NCBI GenBank assembly: GCA_028554795.2 | Contig: CM068825.1 | Coordinates: 151,936,053 to 152,000,052, forward strand | Reading direction: 5' to 3' | DNA: 64,000 nt | From: Sinohyriopsis cumingii | Lineage: Eukaryota > Mollusca > Bivalvia > Unionida > Unionidae | Shown here: piece after piece, positions 37,901 to 52,900 of the stretch | How positions within the stretch are numbered: the first letter of the stretch is position 1 | How the letters are laid out: every line of letters starts with the position of its first letter | Notes under the pieces: generated by a model | Seen by the model: only the letters and a program-made list of their open reading frames with translations | The model's database searches: none | Told to the model about the DNA's origin: nothing | Made by a program: the position numbers and the translations under genes

Positions 37901-40900
37901 ATTGCGTGCTGAAAAATGGCGTTAAACCACACAACACTAACAACACTTAATAAATCAAGACTCCTTCCACCACCTCACGTATCCATACTTGTCTTTTAAA
38001 CATATTGTCCAATCTTAATATATTTGACATCCTTCCACCACCTCACATATCCAGTTCTCTCAAGAAAAAAAGACATTAATGTCTTTGACTTGTTATTGAC
38101 ACTAAAGGTGGTGCTCTACAGTTTCGTATTTTGCATAGGGTTAGGATTTTAAAGAAAAAGAATTTCCCCGGCTTTCATCACTGGTTATACTGGCTATTTA
38201 AAAAAGACCTTGTATATCTTAGGTATAATTCAGAGAACCTTTAATTCCCTTTATTTTGGTGTATAATTGATGGGTTATAGAGTATACAGCTTGGCCTTAC
38301 TTCAGATGTGCACCTTTCAAAAAAGTGCTTGCTCTACTTTGTCATTTTCACTTCCTGAACTTCAGAGGTAAATTGTATAAAAAAGAGCAGATAACTTTTT
38401 TTACATTTTGTGTATTTGGTAATTCATTCATTGCACTTTCAGAAGCTGGTATTGTCTAGTCTGGCAAAATACATTTTCCCTATTTTAGTAGCTGCTATGG
38501 ATAGTGTACTTTAGACTAATTCAGGCTGAGTTTTTAACACAAGGGAGCAGTCATTTTAGTTAGCAGTGTGCTTAAATCATGTAAAATTTCCAAAAGTACA
38601 ATATCCAAAGAAATATCATCCACATTACATTAATGTAGCATAGAGGTATGCCAACATTCTCTCCATTGTGCATGTTTTAAATGCGAACTACTTCACCTTA
38701 CATACATCACTCTCTCAAAAGTACATATTAACTGGTGAGCGCCCCTATAAAGAGAATATAGGTATTATTATTGTATGATTTAATTATGTTTATATGGCTG
38801 AAACATTTAAGTCGCAAGCATCAAAACAATCCTTTTGAATAATTGTCCTGCCTTTCCCCCCACAGAACAGTATTTATGAGTGTCAGAGTCTCTAACAAGT
38901 CCAGCCCCTCCCCCCCCCCCCCCCCCGATAAAAAGTGAGCTTTTTTAAGAATGCACATTACATTTTGTAAACATAGCAACTAATGTTATGGTGAATGACA
39001 GGAACATGAAACTAGCCAGAATTATTTCTGAGATATCAACAATGAATTTTACAATTTGAATAGGGAGGTAACTCATCGGGTTCATAAAGGTCAAAGGTCA
39101 AAGTGTAAAATATTTGCCTATTATTTCATATGGAAGAAGCGAAATTCACTTTCTCATCATTTATTTTTTTATTTCATTGCAAATAAATGAAAAAAAACAT
39201 TTTCACCATATATTTCTTTTACTTCTTCCAACAGTTTTAAATTTAAGTTGACTCTATTCCTATATTCTAAGACTTCTAATCTCCCCATAATTAAGGTCAC
39301 TACTCACACAAACATGCCTCATGGCAAATTATGTAAGCAAGAGCAAAATGAGCATAATTAGCTTATTTTCATGCTTAACATCAATATGAATGTACCATTT
39401 ATTCAGAACATCATACATAATTGTATAAAAATAAAAAAATAATTGCAAACATTTTTATATTTGCTTTAAGGTGGCGCTCTACAGTTTCATATTTTGCATA
39501 GGGTTAGGATTTTAAAGAAAACGAATTTCCCCAGCTTTCATCACTGGTTATACTGGCTGTTTAAAAAAGACCTTGTATATCTTAGGTATAATTCAAAGAA
39601 CCTTTAATTCCCTTTATTTTGGTGTATGATTGATGGATGTACTGTGAATTATAGAGTATACAGCTTGGCCTTACTTCAGATGTGCACCTTTCAAAAAAGT
39701 GCTAGCACTACTTGGTTAGTAATATTGCAAAGGATTACTCATGCTAGAATGAAAACAGTTAAGTGAAAAAACATTGCAAAGAATTCAGATCGTCAGTGAT
39801 AGATGGTACATTGGAAGTGATAATTATTGAAGAGGTAAGGTGTGGAAAAGGCTCCTATAAACAGCCTGTGTCTAAGTGTGAGTGTGTTGCACTCTTATAC
39901 CTTCTGATTGAGCCCATGAATGGAACAGGGTGCCCATTCAGAAGGTGTAAGGGTGCAATAAATGCATCTTTGACATTAAATAATTAAATTATTGTCCTAC
40001 TTTATTAATGGTTGTAGATGCTGTAAATAGTTATATATACATTAGAATCTTAAAAATCAGTATTTGTTTCGGAAAATCAGTATTTTTATTTATAAGCAGT
40101 TAGTATTTTTGTACTTTGGGTTTGACAGCTCTGCATTAAGCCAAAAGAAAAACACTTCTGAAATGCATCATCCTAGTTTTAATAGTGGTCAATGGATGGA
40201 ATGCAGAAGCAAACTTGTCTTTCATTTGAATAATTAACGGTGATAAAAGAACATGACAATTATAACTTTAATACTCAACTATCATTTGCCTCATTTGGTA
40301 TCACTGTTTGTTATGATATAATTTAAGTGGAAACATTTAGAAATATTAAGGTTGTAACATAAAGATTTTATGTTGATGTATTATTTTGTGATAAATTTGG
40401 AAACATAGATTGAAATTTATTTATTTTCATGTGGGTTCATCTTTAAATGGAGCCTTGAGAAACAAACAATGGCTACAGTAATAACAGCTGACAATTTATG
40501 ACTTGAGAAACACTCAGTGGCAACAGTAATGATAACTGACAACTTATGACTTGAGAAACACTTAGTGGCTACAGTAATGATAACTGACAGTCTAGTTACA
40601 GAGCCTTGAGAAACACTCAGTGGCAACTATAATAACTGACAAACCTATGACTTGAGAAACACTCAGTAGCAACAGTAATGATAACTGACAACCTGTGACT
40701 TGAGAAACACTCAGTGGCTACAGTAATGATAACTGACAGTCTATGTCTATATACAGAGCCTTGAGAAACACTCAGTGGCAACTGTAATGACAACAGAACC
40801 TATGACTTGAGAAGCATTCAGTGGCAACAGTAATGACAAATGATAACCGATGACTTGAGAAACACTCAGTTGCAACAGTAATAATAACTGACAACCTGTA

Positions 40901-43900
40901 ACTTGAGAAACACTTAGTGGCTACAGTAATGATACCTGACAGTCTAGTTACAAAGCCTTGAGAAACACTCAGTGGTGACTGAATGATAACTGGCAACCTA
41001 TATACAGTGCCTTTAGAAACACTCAGTGGCAACTGTAATGATAACTGACAAACCTATGACTTGAGAAACACTCATTAGCAACAGAAATGATAACTGACAA
41101 CCTATGACTTGAGAAACACTTAGTTGCAACAGTAATAATAACTGACAACCTGTAACTTGAGAAACACTTAGTGGCTACAGTAATGATAACTGACAGTCTA
41201 TGTCTATATACAGAGCCTTGAGAAACACTCAGTGGCAACTGTAATGACAACAGAACCTATGACTTGAGAAACATTCAGTGGCAACAGTAATGACAAATGA
41301 TAACCGATGACTTGAGAAACACTTAGTGGCTACAGTAATGATAACTGACAGTCTATATACAGAGCCTTGAGAAACACTCAGTGGCAACTGTAATGACAAC
41401 TGACAACCTGTGACTTGAGAAACACTCAGTGGCAACTGTAATTACAACTGACAACCTATGACTTGAGAAACACATAGTGGCTACAGTAATGATAACTGAC
41501 AGCCTATATACAGAGCCTTGAGAAACACTTAGTAGCAACAGTAATGAGAACAAAATGTGAAAATGGGGTCATGAGGCTTCAAAAAAGGCCATGGCCTAAA
41601 AAAGGCTGGGAACCACTGGTCTAGATGGCCAGAATATGAAATATCAGTGTTTAGTTTCAGTATACAATGTGATCGCGATTTACGTGAATTCGAAATAACA
41701 TGAGATGGGTAAAAATGCGAAAAAGATCAATACTATTCAGATAACTCTTTCATACATGTAGATTGTGCCACCATCGCATGCAAACATTACCCAAAATGCC
41801 CAGCTGTTATACCCCCACCATTCTGTTTATTGTGACCTCAGTGCTGCGTGGGTATGTACATGTACAAATTGTTTGTTACAATTTTGGAACGTTCTTATTG
41901 ATGGCATCTAAAAGACGAGCAAGTGATAGTCCAAAGGGACCAAGGAAGGCTATTTCTTTAGAGGTTAAACTTGAAGTAGTGAAAAGGTACGAAGATGGTC
42001 AGAGTACTGCCATGATAAAGCACGCTTTGAACCTTAGTGAAATTACATGTAGAGCAATGCATGACAGTGCTGAAAAAATAAAAGCAAGCGTGAAAGCTGG
42101 AACCTCCCTTTTGAACCAGAAAAGTTGCAATACCCACCACAACATAATGGACAGGATGGAAAGGATGTTGGCAAAGTGGCTTTATGAACACTAGTGTTCA
42201 GTGCAGCTTTCAATTTTTAATTACATATACATATGTTCTATTGATTAAAATTTGTACTATTCAGATAACTCTCTCATACATATAGATTGTGCCACCATCG
42301 CATGCAAACATTACCCAAAATGCCCAGCTCTTATACCCCCACCATTCTGTTTATTGTGGCCTCAGTGCTGCGTGGGTATGTACATGTACAAATTGTTTGT
42401 TACAATTTTGGAACGTTATTATTGATGGCATCTAAAAGACGAGCAAGTGATAGTCCAAAGAGACCAAGAAAGGCTATTTCTTTTGAGGTTAAATTTAAAG
42501 TAGTGAAACGGTATGAAGTTGGTCAGAGTACCGCCATGATAAAGCATGCTTTGAACCTTAGTGAAATTACATGTAGAGCAATACATGACTGCTGAAAAAA
42601 TAAAAGCAAGCATGAAAGCTGGAACCTCCCTTTCAAACCAGAAAAGTTGCTATACCCACTGCAACATAATGGACAGGATGGAAAGGATGTTGGCAACGTG
42701 GTTTTATGAACACTAGTGTTCAGTACAGCTTTCATTTTTTAATTACATGTACATATGTTCTGTTGATTAAGATTCGAAATGGGAAAAACCTACTCTCATT
42801 TCGGTAGTCCATTGAGCTTAAGCTCAGGTCCCAACTTCATGCTGGAGCAGGCTCAGTTTTAGCACCTGCAGTTTCCTTCTGACCTCACTGGAGTTTTTCA
42901 ACTAACTATGTACCAGACATCTGTTTTGTCAGTTACTGTCATGGTTCCCATCCAGTCCATTCGTTTGATTGATCAGCCATTGATTGTCTTAGATCGTGGG
43001 TCAGTAGTAATGAGTCCAGCTGCAAACCAGCCAGCTGTTCCAACATATGTATTCTGTTGCGGGGGTCCATCCAGTTGGTCCATCAGTATTGCTGTCCACT
43101 GACAGTCCTGCTAGTTCTCTTAACAATCCAAGATCTGCAAGTTGCTTGTCCTTCATATCAGCATTGGGTTCACACTTAAAATCTTGACTTTTGGGCAGAT
43201 ACCAGAACGTGCTTTTGGATGATGCTACTTCTTCCTTCAGCATGCTATAGTGTTCACCAATATGGATGACTGACCTGACAAGGACACGCTTCAGTCCCAT
43301 TCCATCCCCTCCCCCCCACCCCAGTGGATCCAGGGGTGGCCTCTATCAAGGCAAGATTAGGTGTGACACTTGCAAAAGCTGTCAGGATAATCACCTTACC
43401 TACATTGCCTGGTCAATCAGACCACGCTTGAAATCTGCAGACTGGTCAGAAACTATAAATGTGTGTGACTTTGACAAAACAGTTGTACAGGCCAATGAGA
43501 GAACTTGAAAATGGTCCAATAAGAAATCAGATGTCAGACTTGCTGCTGAAGCCATCTTGGTAGTGAACTTCGTCTGTTGTAATCCCTTAAAGCTGAGAAG
43601 TTACCCATAATGAAGTAGATTCTGCATCCTTTGCTGCCATGGACCCCAAATAACTCAAGTATCACCTTCACCCATATTACTTATTCTTTCTTACATGATG
43701 TAACAGCACCGGACAGATTCCAGGACCAGTATCACCATGATACGGATGCACATGTGGACCAGCCTTAGGAAACTCCATACAGCATGCACATGCCATTACC
43801 ATTTATGGTCATCTAATACTAGATAGCTGGCACCAGACCTGTGGACCTGACAATATCTAGTCATGTATTAAATTCACAAAATCAATATGAAACCTATCTG

Positions 43901-46900
43901 TTACTCTGGACACTACTCTCACATTGCACTAACATGTCATGAAAATATGCAAGGCTGCATATCTTGAGCTGAGATGCATCAGCTCCATTCACAAATATCT
44001 TTTAGTTGATGCCATTAAAACACTTGTGTGTTCATTAGTACTTTCAAGACTGGACTGTTGTAACTCAATTCTGTTTGGTTCATCTCAATATCTACTCCAA
44101 AAACTTCAAAAAGTTCAAAACACAGCTGCTCGGATCATACTTAGAGTACCACGATCAGAGCACACCTCCCCGCTGCTCTGTACCCTACACTGGCTATCCA
44201 TTCGATCCAGAATCAAACACAAAATTTGTTCTCTGTGCTACGTTTCATTGACGGACTCTAGTCCAATATACCTATCCGACCTCACCGATGTGTACATACC
44301 AGCAAGATACTAACGCTCCTCTTCTGCCAATCGTATACTCATTGTTCCCACTATGAAAACAAAGTCATATGGACAGTGTTCTTTTGCATACCAGGGCCCA
44401 GCAACGTGGAATGAATTGCCCACTGAACTTAGACACAAAGACACAGTGATCACATTCAAGAGTGCTCTCAAAACTCACTTATTTCGACTGCAAGAACAAA
44501 CTTATAGACCTAATGTTTCCAACCTTAAATATTCTCAGCATGTTTGTTTTTTTATACTTTTTTTATAAATGTTTTCTAATTTCATGGTGTTTGTTTTTTG
44601 TAATCATATCATTATATGTTTTTTATCTTATAGGTGTTGTCTAATGTTGTAAAGCGCTTAGAGCTTCTAAAGATTAGGTGCTATATTATTATTATCTCAT
44701 CCAGTATTGTCACAACCTATGTCCAGCATAACCAGCACTTGAAATGGTGATCAATCTTCCCGACCTTCCCAGTACCAGGTTCTGTAATTGACTTTCCTAT
44801 GATACCCAGCACTGTAGTGACGATGTAAACGTACCATCACTGGGCCAGTCCATCTTTGGTCCTGGCTTTGTCATGGCTCATGCTATGTACCATCGCTGGG
44901 CCAGTCCATCTCTGATCCTGGCTTTGTCGAGGCTCATGCTATGTACCAGTGACAGTGATTTTCCTTTCTCAGATACATGGTTCCCTGACCATTGATGATG
45001 CCTAGAACCAGTCTTTTAACATTGGTACTTTATCATCCTAGACAGTCTGCTTGACCCATCTCATGAGGCTACTCTTTAGCCCCATGCCTCTGGCATAAAA
45101 AATGGACAATTGCGAGCCCTATCTTCAATCAAATGGCTTGTGAAGATCATCATTCCTTGTGTCCTCCACTTCCTGCTCTGACAGTGTTCTTCTTTTGAAT
45201 TTATTACTATTTCCTCTCCCAATGATGACTACTGTCTACTTTATCTTAGCCTTTTGGAAAACTCACTGGTTTTTCTTCCATGGTCCAGGCCACCAACAGA
45301 AACTGCTGTACTGGTCATGTCAAATCTCTTCCATATGCATTGACTGAAAACTCTTCTAACTTTGCAACAACATAACTGTTGGTTCCTTGGTTGATATGGT
45401 GTTCATAGCAATCTTTTGACAATGAGAAATTAGCCTGGATTCTATCAGTGAGACAGTAACAAACACACTAGGGAGTCAGTGTCAGTCATATGTTGTATGA
45501 TAAATAGATTAGCTCAGCACTTGGTTTCTATTTGCAAAGCTGCTACCATCAACCTTGTGGAGAGAGATGCCTTCCTGTCCACATCCAAGCTGCTTAAAGA
45601 TCACCACATAGAAACCATTTGCTTACAGCCTTTGCCTTTCTGTTGCTTTTTTTCTTTCTGTTGCCTTTTCCTGGGCAACTTAAAAGGGTCAGGAAAACAA
45701 ACTGCTAAGGAGGCATGCCTTACTGTGATCCAGTGACATAGTGCCCCACCATTGATTCCAAAATGGGACCAGGGGAATAGAAAGGACTTCTCAACAGGAA
45801 ACCCACTACCCGACATTGCTTTTTGGCAAAGGCCTAGTTTCTCATAGCAAGAGACAGCAGAATTTGGGTAGAATAAGATTGATTTTGGCCCATTTTCTCT
45901 TCCTGCCAATCTCCTTCCAGCAGAAAATGTTACCATTCTTGTGCTGACCTTTCCTGAAACTGGTGAGAGGAAGACTTCATCATTTCACTGCAGAGAGATT
46001 AAACAAAGCAATCCATCAAGCCTCTGTCCGAAACATTACTAACTCACCATTCATATAAGACCTAATTATGCTAGCCTTACAAGGCAGAATCATTGAAGCA
46101 CTGCCTTAGCCATCAACCCAAACTTATTTAAGTTCCACAACAATAAAAAAAATGATTCCCTCAATTGCATTGTTAAGTTATGGGAAGCCAGTCTTTCTTT
46201 TTGAAACCTTTGTCTTCATTGGGCTTTTTCTTGTCAGGGCATCTTCAGGACCCCATCAGAGGTTTTAAGTGGTATCTTTTTTATAAATAAGACAGGTAAC
46301 ATTGTTGCCATTCTTTTTCTTTGATTTGCAAGGTAGTGGAATGACTTCTAATGCATTATGATGAGGTAAGTATTATCAAAGAAAATTACTTGGTTTCAGC
46401 ACTGGGTATAAGACCAGTTTACACAAATGTTTGAACTATGTGGCTGTAATTTATAATGAAATGGCTTTTCACTTGTTACATACCAAAAAGATAAGATTCT
46501 TACTAGATATCTATAAAATATATAGCCCAACAAAATTATGTTTTGCAGCATCTAACTGCTCATTTTGATACCTCTCCAGCTTACCTGCCACTTTATTCAT
46601 CATTTTGTAAAATAAAGTTGCTTTTGACTTTGTTCAGATTTAAATTGCATTTAGTCCTCTGCCTCCCCTCCTCCTTTAACAGTTCAGTAGGTTACACTTT
46701 TTTATGAAATGTGTTTTTTGGTAGAGAGCAGCATAATAGTTAAACTAATCACTTCACTCTTTCTGTTTCAGTAAAACCTAATATTCCAGTCTACAGAGCA
46801 AAGTTTTCTGAGATTACACCTGAGTAAGTTCTTATTAGCTAACCTTGCCATGATGTGAAGTGACCTTGTGATGTGGCTTTGTGTCTATAATGTGTACCCA

Positions 46901-49900
46901 TCAACAATTGCTGTTTTAAACTTATTATTAAAACCACTGGACCAATTATGACCAAATTTGGCACACGACATCCTGGCTTGAATAGCTTTTAGATTTTACA
47001 AAATGATGTTGATCTGCCATCATATATGAATGCTGTTACTAAAAATCCATTATATGACGTCTTATCGAACTCTGCTGATTTGATTAGATTTGACAGACCT
47101 CTCAAATTTTACAAAGGATGCCAATCAACCCTCAGAATTGGCCACTATCACTAAAAATAGAACATCTGCTGTTATACAGAATGGATAAACCTTTAAACGA
47201 CTTCTTTAAAGCTAATGGCTATAATCTGACCGAACTTTACAGAAAGTAACCTGTTATGAAGTTCTTTAAAACTTGCCACTGTTACTAAAACTTTTCTTTA
47301 AATGAATTCTTCTCAAAAACCACGGAACAAAATTTGACCAAATTTAAAAGAAGGCATCAGGCATAGAGGGCCTTTAAATTTGTACAAAAGACGTCATCAG
47401 GTACGGCCACCTTTGCTAAAATGAAAAAAACCAACATTAAATGACTTCTCAAAAAATGTTCAGCTCAATAAGACCAAAATTTCATACTGGCATAAGGTGC
47501 TTTCAAATTTGTGAAAATGATGTTGATTTGCTTCAAATTATGGCTGCTAAGATTAGAAAAGTACTAGCCCCAAATACTGATTTCATTACGGATGATAACA
47601 GAAGATTTAGGGAATGAGTCTAGTATTGGCTCCTCAGAAAAGTTGGTGTTGGCCAACTCAACAAATGATCAAGAATGATACTGAATAATATGTTTCATTA
47701 TCTATATTGTTGTTGATAAACATTCAGTGTATTGTGCAGTAGCAATTGGAAATATGTGGAAGTTTAAGTAATGTGTGCAGCCACAACTGAAATGTCAGAA
47801 ATTATATGATGACAGTTGTAAGTATGTTCAAGAGAAGAATGGAGTAGAAAAAAGTACTAGATGTGCTGGATAAATGCTTACTATTGGCTGAAGTATGGCC
47901 CAGGAAAGGCTGTGATGTTGTGCACTTTCGGCATCAAGTATTTAGAGAATTTAGAGGATGGTGTTCTTCTTTGATGCAGGGATCGTACTGGGCTTTGCCA
48001 TGTTGCAAATTGCGATTTTGTTTTTCCTTCTTGACAACGAAATATTCCATCTGGAAGTCTTTTTGGTGGCAACATTTCTGGCTGTTAAAACTTCTATAAA
48101 CATTCTTGGGTTTGGAGTGTGGAAATTCAAAGGCACCATATAAGGAAGCTGTAAATTTGGATATAGAATGCACTGGAATTTATCGATTGTTACATGAACA
48201 AATATTTTTGTTCATACCTTTGAAGCACTGATTGTTCTGTATAAATACCAAATGGAGGAAAAAATGCTGCAATACCAAATGGGCATTTATTAATTCTCCA
48301 AAGTTGGCCTTTAATGGCAACTTTAATAACACAGCACCCTTCATTAAATCAAGCCAATTACAGTCTTCAGTAATAAAAAAAGCACCTGCCATTCCTCTTG
48401 ATGGGTGTGAAAATTTTAGTAAATCATCCCTTGAATGACATTAATGATAGTGTTCCTCAACTCACAAGACAAGAACTATAACCCAAGAGATGCCATGAAG
48501 CTGTTGCAGAAAAAAACAAATTTGGTCGTACAAGCCTGGATCGAATGATGAATCAGACACAGAAATTGAACATGAACTTTCAGTGAATCTTGTTTGTCAA
48601 ATATAGTAGTTACTGTTTGCAGTTGATGTAAATGTGTAATAAATGTTGAATTAAGAAACTGAATTTACTTCTGTTTGATTTTTGCAGAATTGGTAAAATT
48701 TAGATAGAAACAGTAAAAAAATTGATTATGGTGATCCTGTGGGTTTGTGAAAAATCTTAAATTTCAAGCCCTACTCTAAGTATGTGTAAATAATGGAGAC
48801 ATTTTGAAAAAAGTGAAGTGGTTGCTATTTGGGGAGTAAAATTTGCTGTATTGTATCGTTTAGTACAACACTTTGTTCTCATTGCCCAGTAAAAACTAAT
48901 CAAAGCCTAACCATTACCATCTAATGATGTTGTCATATTAAAATGATTTGAATATTTGAGGTTTGTTTTATATATTAAGATGGATAAACATTATTTTATG
49001 GAATTTCATTAATTAAATGCCATTAATAACGAATTATTTTAGATTTATATTATATATTTTTAGCCTTTAATAAAGCAAGAGCCCAACATGCATTTCTCCT
49101 GAAAGACGTCTGAATGTAACTACTGATATTAGTCCAAATATATCTGTTGTATGACATGTTGAATAACGCTGACAAGGTCTTTTGTCATTGGAGGGAAAAA
49201 AGGCATGTAGCCATGGTCACCATCACTAGATGGGGAGGGAATAAGTAATGAATAAAAAATCTTAGTCTTATAAACCACCCAATTTTGTTTAGCATGAAAC
49301 TGGACTGATAGACAAAAGTAGGAACTAAGTGTTCCAAACTATTGTTTTCACATCACAGTTTCATTTTATGTATAAATTTACAAGCCAATATGTTAATTAC
49401 CTAGGTGAGAAGTATTGTTCCCACTTGGCCTTCCTGTTAGCTGACATGGTCAGAGGCCAAACAGTCATATGATCTGGCCTTGCATTTGTCATTTGTCCAT
49501 TGATTGTTACCCATCTAGAGGCCACATTTTCTAACAGATTGTCATTAAATGTGGTGCATAAACTTCCAAGATCTTATATAATTTTGATTATGAGTGACAT
49601 CTATGCATATTAATAAAGCATTATTGGCTGAGCTTGGGAACATGCTGGAGCAGTGATTACCAACCTTTTTTGCTGTGACACTAAATTGGCCAGCAATAGC
49701 ACCTCCTGATGGTCAGGCTTATGATGTGATCAAATTTGTGACCCTTCTGAGAAACCCCCACCCCAACCTGATTTGGGTTGCGACCTAAGGTTGAGAATTT
49801 CAGTTCTAGAGGATTCATTTCTGAGCAGACTGATCAAGCATGGTGTGTAAGATTTATCATTGAGATTTATGATGAGTTTAATTATGAATGACAATACCCT

Positions 49901-52900
49901 TAGTAATATTTTCTTCTCATGACTATAGTCTGAAACTAAGTAATATAAAAAAGCAGAAACCATCAAGATTTGTAAAATTCAAGAAATAATTTATTTCCCT
50001 ACAATTCAAATTGAAAATTTAAAAAGACCTTACATTATTGTGAATTAAATCCCAGATAGGCCAGAAAGTTGTATCGCAAGCCCAAATGTATAATGTTTAA
50101 CTGAACTCCATTGCTAACCGAAGTAAGTTCCAATATTGAATGTGTTGATGTGCCTATAGTCTTGAGCATGGTAATGTGCCAATGGCCTGGAGTGTGATGA
50201 CGTTTTTGATGTATCACAGTAATATAGTCAAAAATTGTTCTTGTCTAAATTCACTGTAATTCCAAATTAATGTTTCTGCCCAAGAATATTATTGATGAGT
50301 ACATTGTATCATTGTATCATTGTATTTCCAGTGAATAATAATTTGAATAAATAGTTCCACCCAAATGAAAAACTGAAGAAGCAATAAGACTGATTCTTTG
50401 TCAAGATGTTAAGGCAAGAATTAGTATTTTCTCAACTAAACAGCATTATATAAAAAGCAAAGACACTAAAATAAAACCAGGATGAGGGTCAAAAGTTCAT
50501 TTCTGTAACCTTATAAATTGTCAATAGGATGAGGTGTATTACTAAAATTATAATAAAAAACATGACAGACGTCAGGTACACCCTGGTTTTTCAGTGAGGA
50601 ATACTAGTGAAGATTTAGATTAAGATAAACATGTTTACCTCCATTGATAATGATCCTAATATTGAATCTGTACTCAGAGAAATATTAACTATGTTTTACG
50701 TTGTTTAAAAAATAAATGTCCCTGGTCAGGTACACAGTGAACTTGACTTTGGACAAGGTCAAGTAGAAAATACAAATATATATTGCATATATTTATTAAG
50801 AAAAGCCAACAAATAATACTCATTAAATATACATAAACATTTCAGTTTAAGTCATGAAAATTAGGAAAATATAGGTAATCAAATGAATAATTTGTTGGTA
50901 ATCAAATGAATAATTTGTTATTTTAAACTTAGATACACTTTTAAATAAATATATATCAAGTGTTCTTTTGTGAGATAATTATGGGTATTAAATTGAGTTT
51001 GTCGTGAAATTAATTTCATGTTACCACTTATGTCATTTCAGTATGTAGTTTGACTACATGACATGACAAAGAAACTATATATTGTAAACATTTCTAAGCA
51101 ACCTATCCCCAGACAGCACTCTTGACAGAATTTTAACAAATACTGTGTGAAATGTCTCAACATGAGCAATCAGCCCACTTGGGTGAAGACTGCCAAGCAC
51201 CTGTATGTGTGATGCAATTCATTTAACATAATTTTGACAATTTGATATGCACATTAATAGTAAAGTTGAGACTTGATTCAAAAGGATACTTATATGATAA
51301 AAGGTACTTTTAATCTTCAGCAGCTATGAAAGACAATGAATATTGTAAAACACTTTATTTTTATGGGTTTAAAATTTCATCATTTGGGTAAAAAATACAT
51401 ATATACATATTATTGGGTACTTAATTTTGTGGATATATCATTTCCATAAAAAAATGATACACGTGTCTGTTATAAGTTTACTAATATTCTGACATCCGTT
51501 TCCACACACGTGCGAGCAAACAGGTTTAATCGATAATGCAGTAATTTAGCTGAGTAATTAAGTTATTCATTGCTAACATCTGGTGTAAGTGTGGAGATCT
51601 TCAAGAAAATCAAATTTTAGGTTGAGTTCTTACAATCTTAAATGAGTTTTCTTGTTCATTAAATTTTGCATTGTAATAATTTATTGTTAGTATTTGCATG
51701 TCATGCATGTATTTATCCTAATGTATATTTCACATTTTCATCACTACAGATAACCATGGTAATAAAACAAAGAAACAGCTTATGCTGTTCTGTATGTATA
51801 TGATGGGGGTGTGTGGGGTGAATCTAACTTCCAATTATCTCACTATGTTTTGATGCCTTGAAAGTGTAGTTTGTTACATTTTCTTCCAGTTCATATTGAG
51901 AAAGGCAGATTATGGTACTTAATACTCCATGTTATAAAGTTCATTTCTAAGAACATAGAATGGCAAAATTCAGAATTTTGGCTGTTTTTGAAGCAGTCGT
52001 TAGCTCCAAGCAAGATTTAAATAGGTGTAAGAATAAGCCTGACTTAAAAGAAGTATAGAGCATTGTACTTTGAATCATATGAGATGACAGATTTCACAGC
52101 ACCTCAATCAGACAGTGTTGTTGTCAGAAAGTTAAATTTGTAAATCTTGTGGAGAGTAATGTGTAACACGTGCTCTGATTTCTTGCATGCAGAAACCATT
52201 TATTTGTCAGAAATTTTACCCATTCATTATACACCAAACTTGAAATAGGTCAGGAAATGCCTAACAATGGACAACATCATAGCAGCAGCAGACGACTTTA
52301 AATTTGAAGGGAAACAAATTAAATCACTATTTTCAAAGTTCAATTTTATATGGAAAAACAACAGTAATTTGCAACATTTCAAATGCAGTCTGTTCTTCAT
52401 TCAAGTTGTACCACTTTTATAAGTGTACCTAGCAGGAGTAAAACTTAATGGAATACATTTATAAGGTATTCCTTTGAAAACCAGTATGGCTGAATAGTCT
52501 CATTCACCTGCAATAATAAATATATTTTTCTTTTTATTTAACAGGGCTATAGCCAGAGCTTGCAGAAACTTGGGTCAAGCAGACAAGAATACCAGTGATG
52601 CAGTTGATGTGCGACAGGAGCTAGATCTCAGAATAGGTCGGAGCTTTTCTCCTTCAAAAGCAGGAGTACTCAGTTGTTAAAATTATTGTTTTGTTTCTTT
52701 TTTATTTTTTCTAATTTTTTTGAGCCCAATTTTGTGGAAGTTCAGCATAGTGATAGCTCTTGCATTTGGGTGCATGTCTTTGAATTTGTCTGTACATTCA
52801 TCCACGTCCTAGATTAAGGTCAGTGTTGAAGTGTTTTACAATCGAGTGAGTGTTTTTCACTTTCTAGTGAAGTAAAAGGCAGGACCAACCAAAAATAAAG

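Noticed and set aside
40446-41547. CRISPR-like array
   Set aside because: Eukaryotic context, no unique spacers: the whole unit repeats, so it is a minisatellite.
40417-41553. Five overlapping minus-strand ORFs with repeated [16 protein letters not shown]
   Set aside because: Products of the 48-bp minisatellite; frames change between units and no signal or domain is visible.
49730-50217. Short minus-strand ORFs of 78 and 60 codons
   Set aside because: They fall in a hAT MITE and a solo LTR.
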